From: a virus
DNA: 31,298 nucleotides
Strand: one strand, 5' to 3'
IMG/VR virus record: IMGVR_UViG_3300042731_005485
Location: 1 to 31,298 of that record
Shown here: in pieces, positions 1-10,472 of the stretch
Layout of the letters: every line of letters starts with the position of its first letter
Numbering within the stretch: position 1 is the stretch's first letter
Position numbers and translations under genes: made by a program
Notes under the pieces: model-generated
What the model was told of the DNA's origin: nothing
The model's database searches: none
Seen by the model: only the letters and a program-made list of their open reading frames with translations

Positions 1-2449
1 TAATAGTAGATGTTAGTTTATCGATAACATTTACATTTTGTGGGATTAAATCTCCACTGATATTATATTTCTTAGTATCAATATCAGGAAGACCGTCCAT
101 ATTAACAGCACCATGCTGAGAATATACCTCCTCTTCCTTCTCAACTATGTCTACTGGTTCTGCTTCAATATCAATGTCTGTCTGTGCATTGCTTTCCACA
201 AGCCGCTTTATTGCAGGCATGATATCTTCTTTTGCAAATATCTCTGCCTTATTATCGGCTTCTCCAAGCAACTCCTGATCTACCAGATAGAAATCCGGCT
301 CAGTATCTATCACTCTACCAGTCACAGGATGTTCTGGTAAGTCCATGTCAGGATAACAGGCATTGAGATCCAGATTGACATTGGCTAGTTCTATCGCTAA
401 GCTAGGAAAGGTAGATGCTAGCGGTCCCCTTAGCCACTTAAGAGCTATCTCTTTTATTCTCCTTTTGAGATCTGCAGTTATTATATCTGTGTCATCTTCG
501 TCAAGAACTGCACCACCCCAATAGAGCGACATCTCTGCTAGTGACTTAAGTCCATACACCTCTTCATCGTCTGCATAGGCAAAAGCAACCGGATTCCCAT
601 CTACAAACTGTTGGTATTCATTGAGCGGCTTCTCTGCAGTAGTAGCCACTAGTTCCTGAGCACATTCCCATAGCGTAGTCATCCCTTTGAAATAGGCTTG
701 ATTTCTTGTCATGGAAATTCTAAGCTCTATTTTGGGAGGGCCAACAACACTTTGACTATAATCTGGTGCACCAACAGTGGCGAGAGCAAGATCGTCCTGT
801 GTAGTATTGGTATTCAAATACAATACGTCAGTAGGCTTACCGCCACTTAGTTTATTAAAGACACCCTGGATAAATGCTCTGATAACCTTCTCTTCTTTAT
901 CAGTAGGAGTTTCATCCTCTTGAAAAACACTAGGATTAAACTCTGAAAACGTTACACGTGCTAAGCTTGCAGCCGGCTTGGTCGGGATAGTCTCTATGTC
1001 TATGTGTTCTGGTACCACCTTAAAGCCATACTCACCGGTTGGGAAGTGTGAGGCTTTAGCTAGAGGAGTCTTGATCTCCATCCACGCATTATGTGCTAGG
1101 GTTCTGTAGTCTATGACGTTCTGTTCGAACATCTCTATTTGCTTCTGAAACTTCTCAAGGATAAGCTTTCCAGCTTTAGTAACATGAAATGTTACGGTTA
1201 GTTCTCTGTCCGTTGGACCAAGATATTGATGCGTTGGCAGCTGGTGGCTAAGGAGAGGAAGCGATGCGATCCTGTGTGCAAACTGTACGCTTACGTGAAT
1301 TGGTAAAAAGTTGGCATCTGAGTGGAAGTTGTGCAGCTTGCTGTATATCTGATAGTTCTCATCCTCAAGTTTCCATGTTTTGTCTATCGTTCTCCTAGCA
1401 GGGCTTCCCCACTCTTTCCATGACATACTGAAGTATTTATCAGGTGCAATACTGGGGCCATACTCATCTGGACCATCTAGATTATTTTGCTCTGCTCCAT
1501 GAATAAATTCAAACCATGGCCACGACTGTGCGGGATTCGTTACATACTCCTGTAAATAGTCATACATTCTCTTTTGTTTGTCTGGATCTGGTTCAGCGCG
1601 TATAGCATCTAGATGCTCTTTGAATCTATCACGTTGCTGATAGCTATAAAGATCACCATCGATAAATGGACCCATAACGTCGTTGTATACTTTCTCGAGA
1701 TCTGTTCCATATGCCTCTGGACCAAATGCAATGGGTTGCATTTTTTCATCTAGATCAAAGAACTTGCGATATTGCAATGTTTTTGTGTATGGCTTATAGT
1801 TGAACCACAAGAACTGAAGTACTGCCTGGAATGTAGTGGGAAGATTAGGCACACTCTGCACTGTAATGGACTGCAGGGTTAGCATCATTGCATCTTTCTC
1901 ATTATTGGGCATTAGGACCTTACGTAAAAACTCATTATGTGTCCAGCAGAATGGGGTCTTACGGAGCATATAGAGCAAAGGTACCAGTTCATCATTTACC
2001 GCAGCTCTTGACGTAAATACCAATGGAAAGGTAACCTGTACAAACCCGTGGCCACTACGTACTTTCTGAGTTGATCCGGCACGCAAGACACCAATTGAGA
2101 CGTTTTTGAGTTGATGCTGGATGTTGATTTGTTCAGGAGGTATTTGGAAAACCAAATGGTTAAGCTGCAGACGACTTGGTGGGTTATCTGCGAGCGCCTG
2201 CCTAATAAGATCTTTCAGATCTGCATCTGTGAGTTCTTTCTCTTTTAGTATTTCTGGACCCTTAGCTGGTTCTGGATCCTTCGGTTTCTTTTTCGTAACA
2301 GGTACTTCCTTTTGTTTTTCTACATAGGTATCTCCTTGAAGCTTCTTAATATCTCTTTCAAATTCAGCTTCTTTCTCAGCAAACTTGGCCGGATCATCAG
2401 TTATTTCTGTAGTCCCACCACTTATATTTTTATAGGATTTGGTTGGCAT
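1..2449 (-). CDS. Large tail/baseplate protein, N-terminal 816 residues (partial)
   Basis: The frame starts at 2449 (TAATG overlap with the previous stop) and stays open to the window edge, with at least 816 residues. The first 90 residues are charged and lysine-rich (KKPKDPEPAKGPEILKEKEL). Two similar regions follow: about 98-220 (NHLVFQIPPEQINIQHQL, HGFVQVTFPLVFTS, PLLYMLRKTPF, then LQSITVQSVPNLPTTFQAVL) and about 385-505 (VSVQFAHRIASLPLLSHQLP, REL TVTFHVTK, VVPEHIDIETIPTKPAAS). These look like beta-rich tube or baseplate domains. Located after the giant tail proteins, it is probably a baseplate or tail-tip component. The rest of the protein, including its end, is outside the window. Confidence 0.6.
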   Translation of the reverse strand, partial: MPTKSYKNISGGTTEITDDPAKFAEKEAEFERDIKKLQGDTYVEKQKEVPVTKKKPKDPEPAKGPEILKEKELTDADLKDLIRQALADNPPSRLQLNHLVFQIPPEQINIQHQLKNVSIGVLRAGSTQKVRSGHGFVQVTFPLVFTSRAAVNDELVPLLYMLRKTPFCWTHNEFLRKVLMPNNEKDAMMLTLQSITVQSVPNLPTTFQAVLQFLWFNYKPYTKTLQYRKFFDLDEKMQPIAFGPEAYGTDLEKVYNDVMGPFIDGDLYSYQQRDRFKEHLDAIRAEPDPDKQKRMYDYLQEYVTNPAQSWPWFEFIHGAEQNNLDGPDEYGPSIAPDKYFSMSWKEWGSPARRTIDKTWKLEDENYQIYSKLHNFHSDANFLPIHVSVQFAHRIASLPLLSHQLPTHQYLGPTDRELTVTFHVTKAGKLILEKFQKQIEMFEQNVIDYRTLAHNAWMEIKTPLAKASHFPTGEYGFKVVPEHIDIETIPTKPAASLARVTFSEFNPSVFQEDETPTDKEEKVIRAFIQGVFNKLSGGKPTDVLYLNTNTTQDDLALATVGAPDYSQSVVGPPKIELRISMTRNQAYFKGMTTLWECAQELVATTAEKPLNEYQQFVDGNPVAFAYADDEEVYGLKSLAEMSLYWGGAVLDEDDTDIITADLKRRIKEIALKWLRGPLASTFPSLAIELANVNLDLNACYPDMDLPEHPVTGRVIDTEPDFYLVDQELLGEADNKAEIFAKEDIMPAIKRLVESNAQTDIDIEAEPVDIVEKEEEVYSQHGAVNMDGLPDIDTKKYNISGDLIPQNVNVIDKLTSTI

Positions 2450-5400
2450 TATTGATACCTCGAAGCATTGTAGAAGCTACCGCTTGGTCGTAGTGTATTT
2501 AACATCCTGTTATCCTGCATCTCGCGCTCTACCTCGTGGCGAGTGATGCGCCTACGTGAGTCATGAATATTTACATTTACATGTCCGTCACCGGTTATCC
2601 GGCTTAATTGGCGAGCAAGAGCACTGTGGTTGATCTCTTTTGAGAGATTAAGATTAACTTTATATCCTGGTTTCGATCCAGGATTATACCACTGACCCTT
2701 CTCCATTCTTGGCATAGGTAGTCTTTGAGGACTTGGTGCAGGACCACCAGCTACCTGGCCGCCTTCTACTGCTTCTGGTGTTAGATCTTTCGGGCTACCA
2801 GCCATTACCAGTCCAGCAAGCGCACCGGCACCAGCAAGTAGCATCATGGATCTTTTATTAGCACGCATGAAGCCACCAAGCTTTTCAAATGTTCTTACGG
2901 CCTGGCCTGCAAGTCCCTTGGATCCCTTGACACCAGCGTGAGTAGCGGCTATAGTGTCGCCTGATGCTAGCTGCATAAAGGTTTTGGCCCTAGCCATACC
3001 ACGACCTGCGAACTGTGCCTCGAGCTCTATCCTTCTTTCTGCACCCATATTCTTCCATGTGGATGTTAGACGCTCGAGAATGTCATCAAAGTAAGCTTCC
3101 TCGCCTGGCTTTAGATTAAGGATATCTCTTGTCTTCTCTTGTAATACTTTGTGGCGCCCTGATTGAAATGCCTGTGCTAATTCTTCTGCTTGACCTGCAA
3201 CGATACTCATATCGTGACGAGCTTTTAGAGTTGTCTTCTCCTCCATAATTTCAGCCCAGAAGAATGCGTCAAACTTCTCTGCCGTACTCAGACCAGCCTC
3301 TTCTGCAGCCGCTGCCATGGGCCATGCTAGGCGACTTGTGAATATACCAACTTCTGATTTAGACGCTGCGTCCCTAGCAGCTCTTTCCTTCAAAAATTGA
3401 GTGTTCCATCTATCCTGGAACCACGCCTTTACGGTTCCCCTACCACCAGCCTTGATATCTCTACCAAGTACCTGCTCTCTGATATACGTATGTTTCTGTA
3501 TCTGTCGTGTGATTTCTCCGGATTCTAGGGCCTTGGTCGCTTGATCTAATGCCTCTCTACTAGTAAACATATCAACAGGCATGGGGTCAAGGTCAAGGTC
3601 GGCCATAAATGGCTTAAGAAGACTTTCACTTAGATATAGAAAGTTCCTTTCTGCTTCCCATCCAAGCTCAGCAGCAGGTCTAGCAGGTCCAAGATAGAAA
3701 AGGTTGGTGGACAAAGGTCCACGAGCAGGATGCTTGATAGCCTTAACTGGTAGCCTACCCTGGTAAAAGAGGCGCCTTTGTTCTTTGGCCATTGATTGAT
3801 CTATCATTCCGGAACGCAGATTTTGTGCGACCCAGTCCTCAAATGTTCGCCTCGAGATAGCACCGAATGGAGCTTTCTCCCCATGGGCTATCATTACATC
3901 GTCTGCAATTTCTCTACCGATAGCAAATGTAAGCGATCCCTCTACACGGCCGCCCATCTTATCTCTATATCTGGTTGCCATGGTAGCTAGATTGTTGTAA
4001 TACTCCTCTAGCGGACCTGCGGCAGCCAGCTCTGCTGGCAGTACACCCATTGCGCCAATGTCTGCTTGTGCTTTTATAAGGACATCTCTTAATGATTCAT
4101 CCAGACTTTTCATTATTTCTCTACCCTCTGCGGTAGTGAAATAACCCGTATAGCCAGTACCCATGTGGGGGATTGATATTTGAGAAACTTCCTTACCAGC
4201 TATCTTGTATGTCTGAGGTAGTTGTATGATACCACCTTCCTCGGCTATAAACTGCGCTCGAGCACCAGCGTCTGCGAGCAAGGCCTCTACTCCGCCTGGC
4301 CTACGCGCTATGTCTGCGAGAGGAACACCTCTACCTTCGCCTCTAGTAGCTGCTACGGCTTGCTCTAAAAGTCCCTGAAGAGGTATATCCCTTTCTACAC
4401 GCTTGGCCATGTCTGTTGCAATATCGTCCCAGCCGAACATTTTAAAGACCCTAAAGGCATCATCGGTAAATGTACCGGGCTTACCAATACCGAGCATCTC
4501 CAGTGCTGGACCTGGACGCAACTGTTCTTCTCTAACAGCTAGGGCGTATGGAGAAAACTCTCTGAACCAGCTTATACCACGCTTTCTGGCCTCTCTAATA
4601 AGCATTCTCCTGCGTCCCATTAGGTCTTCTGTATCGAAGTATCCCTCAGGAAGAGCACCAATTGTTGCTAGCCACTTTTCTTCTATCATTTGATTGAAAC
4701 GGCCAACATTCTTCCCTGTACCCTTCCACTTCTCCCATGGCATCCAGCCCTTTCCTTCTACAACAAGACCCTGAGCACCACCGTACATCTGAGATGCCCT
4801 TCTTTCTGCTCTCTTTAGTTGTATTGCAGCGGCTGGATCACGGATATCCATCTTCTCTACATCTATGCCTTGTGCTTTTAGTAGCTCTAGCGCTTTGGCT
4901 CTGACACCAAGTCGCCTTACAGCATCAGGATCAGCATATTCGAGAGAGTGCTTTATACCACCTACAGAAAATACCTTTTGTGGGTCATAGTAGCCGCCAA
5001 GAGTAATTTCAGTTGTGTTACCTACGGTTGTTATATCTCTGATCATTGTATGCATACCGTAAGTCTTAGCGAATCTAGGACCGCTCATTGTGGACCCAAG
5101 GAATTCTCCCTCAGTTACTGTACGAAGGAGATTCATCTCTCGTCTTTGAGCTTTGCCAAGTCCAGAATAGGTGGCCATAGCCTCTTCTAGAGTATGTCCT
5201 CCGTCCAGCATACTCCGTGTGATATCATTATCATATAGAAGCTGTTGTATCTTCTCTATTTTCTTTGATGCTGCAAGAGTTGGGTCTATACGAATGGGCC
5301 TTACGACTCCAGTACGCATACGAGTCCTCATGCCCTCGCCCATCATGATTACATCTTGTCGTGGTGTGATGGCTGTCATGCCTAGCTGTCGACCTGCCAT

Positions 5401-6615
5401 CTCTACAGAAGCTGGTGCCACTTGGAATAATTTAGCTGGAGCAGCACCACCACCTGCGACACCAGGCTTGGTGAGTGCCTGCGTCCAGTGCTGTGGTGTA
5501 GCTCCACCATGCGGTAGAGCTGCGGCGCCGGCCTCTGTCCATACCATACCTTTGGAAAGAGCATCTGGCGTCAGACCAGCAGCCCTACCCATACCAGCAA
5601 GTCTTTCTAATGCAAGTTCTCGTTGGGCTGCAGTAGCTCCGGCACGTGGCACATACATTTGTCGTGCATATACCTGTCCTGCACCTCTTCCCGGGAGCAC
5701 ACCACGCTCATCACCTGTATAGATAAGTTGTTTTCTTATCTCTCTTTGCAGGGCGGTTATATCTTTCTTTGAGATAGCACCCTGTTTTTCAACGACAAGC
5801 TGACGTAGTCTCTGTAGTGAATACTCAGCAACATCAGCCTCTCTTGCTACACCCGTACTTAGGAACTCAGGAACATCAGCTAGCACACGACGCGCATAAT
5901 AGCGAGTACCAAATTGAGTAGCTATTGCACCCTCTGCGCTTGGAAGTGGAATTGTCATACTAACAGGACCACCAGCTCTATGTAGCGTTACAACCATTTC
6001 GCTGAGAGTCCTATCGCCAGCCTTCCTCATTTGGAAGGTGGGGATCGTATCCATCATGTCTCGTGTAACTGCCGATAGATCATCCAGATGCATACGTAAG
6101 TTTGCACGCTGAGTACTAGACAGTCCCAGATCATTTCTAGCAAGAGCTTCCGAGATAGCGCGAACGTTTGTTGTGGCCCTTGCCCTTTCTGTGGTGAGCG
6201 GGATATTTCTTCCTAGACCTACTGGGGCACCTATCGAGCTAGGATCAATTCCTCTAAATTCTCTTATAGATTGTCTTAGGATAGGTTTTAAAGCAGGAAA
6301 CTCTTCTGTTATATCTACTGCTCCCTGTAGTGTCGTAATGGCGCCCAGTGGAGTGCTAACTCCTACCCTACGTCTGAAAGACTTTAGGATTGGATCGTAC
6401 AGTGCGGGATCTATTTCACCAAGATTCGGTTGCCATGTAGCCATATTGGCATACCAGTCTGCGGTTCGCCCACCTACCACCTTATTAATAGGATCTTGTG
6501 CAGACTGGAAAGCGGAGCCAAGCGCACCTCTCCTGTTCCAAGCAAAAACACCAACTGGTGCACTTGCTAACAGAAAAGGAAGTATCGATCTATTGCCTTC
6601 AAATTCTTCTGGCAT
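2449..6615 (-). CDS. Giant tail protein in tape-measure position, 2 (1388 aa)
   Basis: Starts by TAATG overlap with the previous gene. It has an N-terminal hydrophobic stretch (SILPFLLASAPVGVFAWNRR), many glycine/alanine-rich segments, a helical region with RAERRASQMYGGAQGL, and near residue 1252-1272 a membrane-like segment (SMMLLAGAGALAGLVMAGSP) followed by a proline/glycine-rich linker. The end contains SRITGDGHVNVNIHDSRRRI, related to the ending of the preceding giant protein. The pair of giants may together replace a single long tape measure, or one may be ejected with DNA. No catalytic motif is seen. Function is by position. Confidence 0.55.
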   Translation of the reverse strand: MPEEFEGNRSILPFLLASAPVGVFAWNRRGALGSAFQSAQDPINKVVGGRTADWYANMATWQPNLGEIDPALYDPILKSFRRRVGVSTPLGAITTLQGAVDITEEFPALKPILRQSIREFRGIDPSSIGAPVGLGRNIPLTTERARATTNVRAISEALARNDLGLSSTQRANLRMHLDDLSAVTRDMMDTIPTFQMRKAGDRTLSEMVVTLHRAGGPVSMTIPLPSAEGAIATQFGTRYYARRVLADVPEFLSTGVAREADVAEYSLQRLRQLVVEKQGAISKKDITALQREIRKQLIYTGDERGVLPGRGAGQVYARQMYVPRAGATAAQRELALERLAGMGRAAGLTPDALSKGMVWTEAGAAALPHGGATPQHWTQALTKPGVAGGGAAPAKLFQVAPASVEMAGRQLGMTAITPRQDVIMMGEGMRTRMRTGVVRPIRIDPTLAASKKIEKIQQLLYDNDITRSMLDGGHTLEEAMATYSGLGKAQRREMNLLRTVTEGEFLGSTMSGPRFAKTYGMHTMIRDITTVGNTTEITLGGYYDPQKVFSVGGIKHSLEYADPDAVRRLGVRAKALELLKAQGIDVEKMDIRDPAAAIQLKRAERRASQMYGGAQGLVVEGKGWMPWEKWKGTGKNVGRFNQMIEEKWLATIGALPEGYFDTEDLMGRRRMLIREARKRGISWFREFSPYALAVREEQLRPGPALEMLGIGKPGTFTDDAFRVFKMFGWDDIATDMAKRVERDIPLQGLLEQAVAATRGEGRGVPLADIARRPGGVEALLADAGARAQFIAEEGGIIQLPQTYKIAGKEVSQISIPHMGTGYTGYFTTAEGREIMKSLDESLRDVLIKAQADIGAMGVLPAELAAAGPLEEYYNNLATMATRYRDKMGGRVEGSLTFAIGREIADDVMIAHGEKAPFGAISRRTFEDWVAQNLRSGMIDQSMAKEQRRLFYQGRLPVKAIKHPARGPLSTNLFYLGPARPAAELGWEAERNFLYLSESLLKPFMADLDLDPMPVDMFTSREALDQATKALESGEITRQIQKHTYIREQVLGRDIKAGGRGTVKAWFQDRWNTQFLKERAARDAASKSEVGIFTSRLAWPMAAAAEEAGLSTAEKFDAFFWAEIMEEKTTLKARHDMSIVAGQAEELAQAFQSGRHKVLQEKTRDILNLKPGEEAYFDDILERLTSTWKNMGAERRIELEAQFAGRGMARAKTFMQLASGDTIAATHAGVKGSKGLAGQAVRTFEKLGGFMRANKRSMMLLAGAGALAGLVMAGSPKDLTPEAVEGGQVAGGPAPSPQRLPMPRMEKGQWYNPGSKPGYKVNLNLSKEINHSALARQLSRITGDGHVNVNIHDSRRRITRHEVEREMQDNRMLNTLRPSGSFYNASRYQ

Positions 6616-9600
6616 TACTTAAATCTCGCTTGCCTAATGGCTGCTTGAAATCTATCTCGTTGGTTATCATTAACAGTCAAATCTACTCTACCACCGTTAA
6701 GCGTGGGAATAATCGAGAGACTATCGGGACCATATGTGTTCAATAGTTCTCTTATCCTTGCTTGTACGTTCTCTGGGGTTTCCACCTCATTAATATCTAA
6801 TTGGTCTGTTACTTCATCAAGGTATGGTTTTCTTGTCATGGCATAAAGCCTGTCTTCCCACAAATCGAAGTCGTGAAAATCATAGCCTTCTTGCCTGACA
6901 AACTTCATTTTCACATCTTCCATATCGACTCTAGGATCCCATCCTATCCAGCTCTCGTCTGGAAGCTTGTGCGATTGGAAGTATTCTGTGATTTCCTTTT
7001 GCCTATACCAATCGGCATATTTATGTGGTCTAGCATGCCCCTTTCTAACCGCTTCTGAGAACTCAGCACCTAGCTCCTCTGAAAAGGGCTGTCCTTGACG
7101 GAATCTATCTTCCTTAATATAGCGAAGTACCTTATCTGCCTCTTCGGCATCTTTCTCGTAGTCAAATCCTTTCTTACTGACACGCTTTACATCTTTCTCT
7201 GCTTGCTGTAGATAGGCGGCTCTATAGACTTCTCTAAGTTCTTCGGGAACTAACTCGAGAATACGTTCTTGTTTCTCTGGATCTGTTTCTTCTCTGAAAG
7301 CCTTCCAGTAATCACGCTCTCTCTTCGGCATTGCCCTAAGAACATATAGAGGATTACCATATGGGTTCATGCCCACCATAGTTTCCTTGGCCTTCTCTCT
7401 ATACCTTTGAGCTGACTCTGTATCTTCAGCTTCTATGGCAGCCTTCTCTAATCTCAGATTCTTGATGTATTCTAATTTGTCAAAATAGGCCTCTATATCG
7501 CGCTGTCGTCGTATATGTGGTGGTACCCCCTCATAGCCCATGATGTTAGCAAATCGCCAGATACCGGGCCTAATAAAGTTATCGTAGACCCTATTCCAAA
7601 AGGACATGTCAGTTCCATAGATCTGTGACTGCTCATAGTCTTCGAGAGCCGTGCGCCTATGGACGAATTTACCCATAGGAGCGATCGGTGGAAACATGAC
7701 TTGCTCTACTGGGGTCTCGAATCTTGATACTACATCCCAGTAATCAGCCATCGTGCGACCAATGATACCAGCGTTGGCTTCTTCTAGTTCCTGTTCTGTC
7801 ATGTATTCTGCGAACTGCTTTCTAGTTTTTATTGCACGAACTTGTTTGCGAAGCTGTTTTACTTGACCCTGTTCCTCTTGTGACAGAGAACCGGCCTTAG
7901 CAAGCGCAGACATCCTTTTATTATATGCTTTATATTCTTGTGAGTACGGTGCTACGTCAGCAAGAATCTTAAACCTATAGAACTCTGGATAATCTTCTGG
8001 ATCGAGTCCTTCTAGTTCAGGATGCAGTGCTTCATACCCTGGACCAGGTAGTCTCATTTCACCGCGTGGAACTTTACCGTATGGATCACCTGTTTGGAAA
8101 TTAATGAAGTATTGCTCACCAGGTAACCATTCTGGCATTTTGTTACGAATTGGGCTATAATACTGGCCCCTATCTCTGCGTGGATTAAGACGACGATATG
8201 CCTCAGTTACACCAAATGGATCACCAAGAGACGCATCCCAGTAGGCACGCTTTACACTTGCTATCCTATCAGCGCTTTCTAGTTCAGGACGCACATCATA
8301 CTCGGTTGTCTCGCCGGCAGCAGAGCGTGCGATCAGTCTACCAATCCAACCTACGATACCGATAGCATCAGAGTAATAATCTAAGGTGTCTTTACCTAGT
8401 TGTTCATAAGAATATGGATCTCTAGGTTGATACGGGGCTTCACCACCTAAGCCTGGGTGAGGAGCTAATTTCGGACGTGGTTCCCATGGCACAGGCTCTT
8501 GACCAGACCGCCACTCTTCAGTGTGCATGTAGCGTACTGGTTTAAAGATCCTTCCTATAGTTGCTTTATAGATAGGATCCAGTACGCCTATACCTAGATC
8601 GCTTGGTCCAGTTACAGGATATGGCCTATCTTCATAATGTAGCTTTTCAAAATAGTAAGGATCAATTATATCCTGTAGAAGAGGTGTTTTCTTTACTGCC
8701 TTGAATAGCCAGCTTTCCTCTCCAGAAAACAGAGCCTCATCCATATATCTGGTTTGAGCTCTTACTGTCCAGTGTGGGGCATAGTATGCCGGCTTCTTAC
8801 CAGCGAATGGTGTACGGCCGAATATCCACCATCTACTGGACATAACTGGTACATCTTTGCGGCCAGAATATACCTCTTCCAGTTCTTCTGGTGTCTCGAG
8901 ACCACCAAGTAATCTTGCTACCGCACCCGGCACCATCGGTAGGGCTAGTGCTGCACCTATCGCAAGACCAATCCTACCGAAGCGGCCAGTTCTACTATAG
9001 GCACCCTTGAATATCTTACCAAAAATGCCACCCATTCTCATAGGGGCTCTAGCTGCTTCGAGAACTCGTGTTGGTTCGCCAGTGACAGACCCGATAGCAC
9101 GATGCATGTAGCCAGCAAATGCACCAGTAAGACCACCAGCCATTGGTAAAGCCAGCACGCTTAATGGTGAAGTTGACCCTGGAGCAATGTCCTCTTGCCA
9201 TCTGGCTATTGGGCCAAATACCCTACCAAGAGTATGGGCCCTGGCCTTCATTAGACCGGTATATGTTCTTGCGAACATACCAGGCATGCCGCCTTCGGCA
9301 ACGGTGCCCTTGCCATACCTAGCCATCAATTGATCTATAGTATGATAGGCAAATGGAATACCTATCAAGGCCATTAATGCACCTGGCCTAAAGAACCTTT
9401 GACCTACCTTTGAAATCATAGGTCCTTCATGCATTATTTCTGGAAGTAGCCACCGTCCGAACATACGGGCGGTACCACCTTCGTATACACCACCTAAACC
9501 AAAACGACCTCTAAATCTAGCTTTATCCCATGCCCTATGTCCGACATGCATTACCTTTTCGAACATAGTTGAAGGTGCAGCAGGATCACCACTAAACAAC

Positions 9601-10472
9601 TCTACCATACTCAAGAACGGATCGTCCATCAACGTAAAGAAACGCTGTGTCCATGTTCTTGTAGTGGCCTGGAGATAGCGCCAGCCAGCCTGCCTTCGTG
9701 TATGGCCTCCTCCTATCATAAACGAGGAAACCATTTCGACTGATTTTGGATCTAAGCCCTTTCTAGCAGATGGTAGTACACGCCTGCCACCAGTAACAAG
9801 CTTTTCATAGGCAGGAGCAACCTTCCCCATATGCCAGAATTGTGGGTCGGCAGCACCCCTAGGCACATAGCGACGCATCATAAGATGCGCATGCTTCATA
9901 ATCCTACGTCTTGGTGCCCCACTTGTGGCCTCTAACCAGAGACTACCACCTTCTACGGTAAGACCACCAAGCATTTGGCGCTTAGTAAAGTGTTCTCCGG
10001 TGAGAGAAGATATATACTCTCTCATCGCAAGGGCTTCATCTGGAGTAAACCTATATGTAATACCCTTGCGTGTACCTAAGGCCGTTAGGTGTTCGTAGAC
10101 CCCAAATGTACGTAGGATTTGACTAGGAGAAACCTCCTCCGCCATTTTAGCAAAGTTACTTGCTAAGTCTACCCAACGCCATTTTGGGATATTTCCTGGC
10201 CACTCACCTAAGCCAAACTTCCTAGCGTAAATCAGAGAACTCTTTAAACCCGTAGTAGTTGCCTCTCGAATACCCCAGCCGAGCATTCGTGGATCTTGAA
10301 AGAATGTCTCGACAAATGCTCGTGGCATAGGTCTATGTGCACCGTACCATACACCCCCTGCTGCTAAAGCAGATAAGGCGAGGGCACCAACGCCTCGTGC
10401 GGAAGACGTATCGGCCTCTCGCCTATAATTAAAGGGGGTATTGACTGGTTGGTTAGACTCTAAAGCGGGCAT
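6615..10472 (-). CDS. Giant tail protein in tape-measure position, 1 (1285 aa)
   Basis: It comes directly after the chaperones, coupled by TAATG, so it is a candidate tape-measure or tail-lumen protein. Hydrophobic segments are near 27-44 (ALALSALAAGGVWYGAH), 360-380, 435-455 and 495-515. The rest is rich in Arg, Tyr, Trp and Pro, less like the long coiled coils of classical tape measures. A glutamate/lysine-rich helical part runs about 960-1150 (LEYIKNLRLEKAAIEAED, ETDPEKQERILELVPEELRE). The end TLNGGRVDLTVNDNQRDRFQ resembles the end of the next protein. No enzymatic motif is evident. Length-determination and ejection roles are inferred from position. Confidence 0.55.
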   Translation of the reverse strand: MPALESNQPVNTPFNYRREADTSSARGVGALALSALAAGGVWYGAHRPMPRAFVETFFQDPRMLGWGIREATTTGLKSSLIYARKFGLGEWPGNIPKWRWVDLASNFAKMAEEVSPSQILRTFGVYEHLTALGTRKGITYRFTPDEALAMREYISSLTGEHFTKRQMLGGLTVEGGSLWLEATSGAPRRRIMKHAHLMMRRYVPRGAADPQFWHMGKVAPAYEKLVTGGRRVLPSARKGLDPKSVEMVSSFMIGGGHTRRQAGWRYLQATTRTWTQRFFTLMDDPFLSMVELFSGDPAAPSTMFEKVMHVGHRAWDKARFRGRFGLGGVYEGGTARMFGRWLLPEIMHEGPMISKVGQRFFRPGALMALIGIPFAYHTIDQLMARYGKGTVAEGGMPGMFARTYTGLMKARAHTLGRVFGPIARWQEDIAPGSTSPLSVLALPMAGGLTGAFAGYMHRAIGSVTGEPTRVLEAARAPMRMGGIFGKIFKGAYSRTGRFGRIGLAIGAALALPMVPGAVARLLGGLETPEELEEVYSGRKDVPVMSSRWWIFGRTPFAGKKPAYYAPHWTVRAQTRYMDEALFSGEESWLFKAVKKTPLLQDIIDPYYFEKLHYEDRPYPVTGPSDLGIGVLDPIYKATIGRIFKPVRYMHTEEWRSGQEPVPWEPRPKLAPHPGLGGEAPYQPRDPYSYEQLGKDTLDYYSDAIGIVGWIGRLIARSAAGETTEYDVRPELESADRIASVKRAYWDASLGDPFGVTEAYRRLNPRRDRGQYYSPIRNKMPEWLPGEQYFINFQTGDPYGKVPRGEMRLPGPGYEALHPELEGLDPEDYPEFYRFKILADVAPYSQEYKAYNKRMSALAKAGSLSQEEQGQVKQLRKQVRAIKTRKQFAEYMTEQELEEANAGIIGRTMADYWDVVSRFETPVEQVMFPPIAPMGKFVHRRTALEDYEQSQIYGTDMSFWNRVYDNFIRPGIWRFANIMGYEGVPPHIRRQRDIEAYFDKLEYIKNLRLEKAAIEAEDTESAQRYREKAKETMVGMNPYGNPLYVLRAMPKRERDYWKAFREETDPEKQERILELVPEELREVYRAAYLQQAEKDVKRVSKKGFDYEKDAEEADKVLRYIKEDRFRQGQPFSEELGAEFSEAVRKGHARPHKYADWYRQKEITEYFQSHKLPDESWIGWDPRVDMEDVKMKFVRQEGYDFHDFDLWEDRLYAMTRKPYLDEVTDQLDINEVETPENVQARIRELLNTYGPDSLSIIPTLNGGRVDLTVNDNQRDRFQAAIRQARFK

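Noticed and set aside
5171-5722. A 183-codon plus-strand open frame
   Set aside because: It lies wholly inside the long minus-strand tail gene, has no convincing ribosome site, and its product is a low-complexity cysteine/proline/serine-rich shadow.
6173-6622. A 149-codon plus-strand open frame
   Set aside because: It is opposite the start of the 1388-residue gene; the minus-strand gene has tight coupled boundaries and the plus frame shows no recognisable domain.
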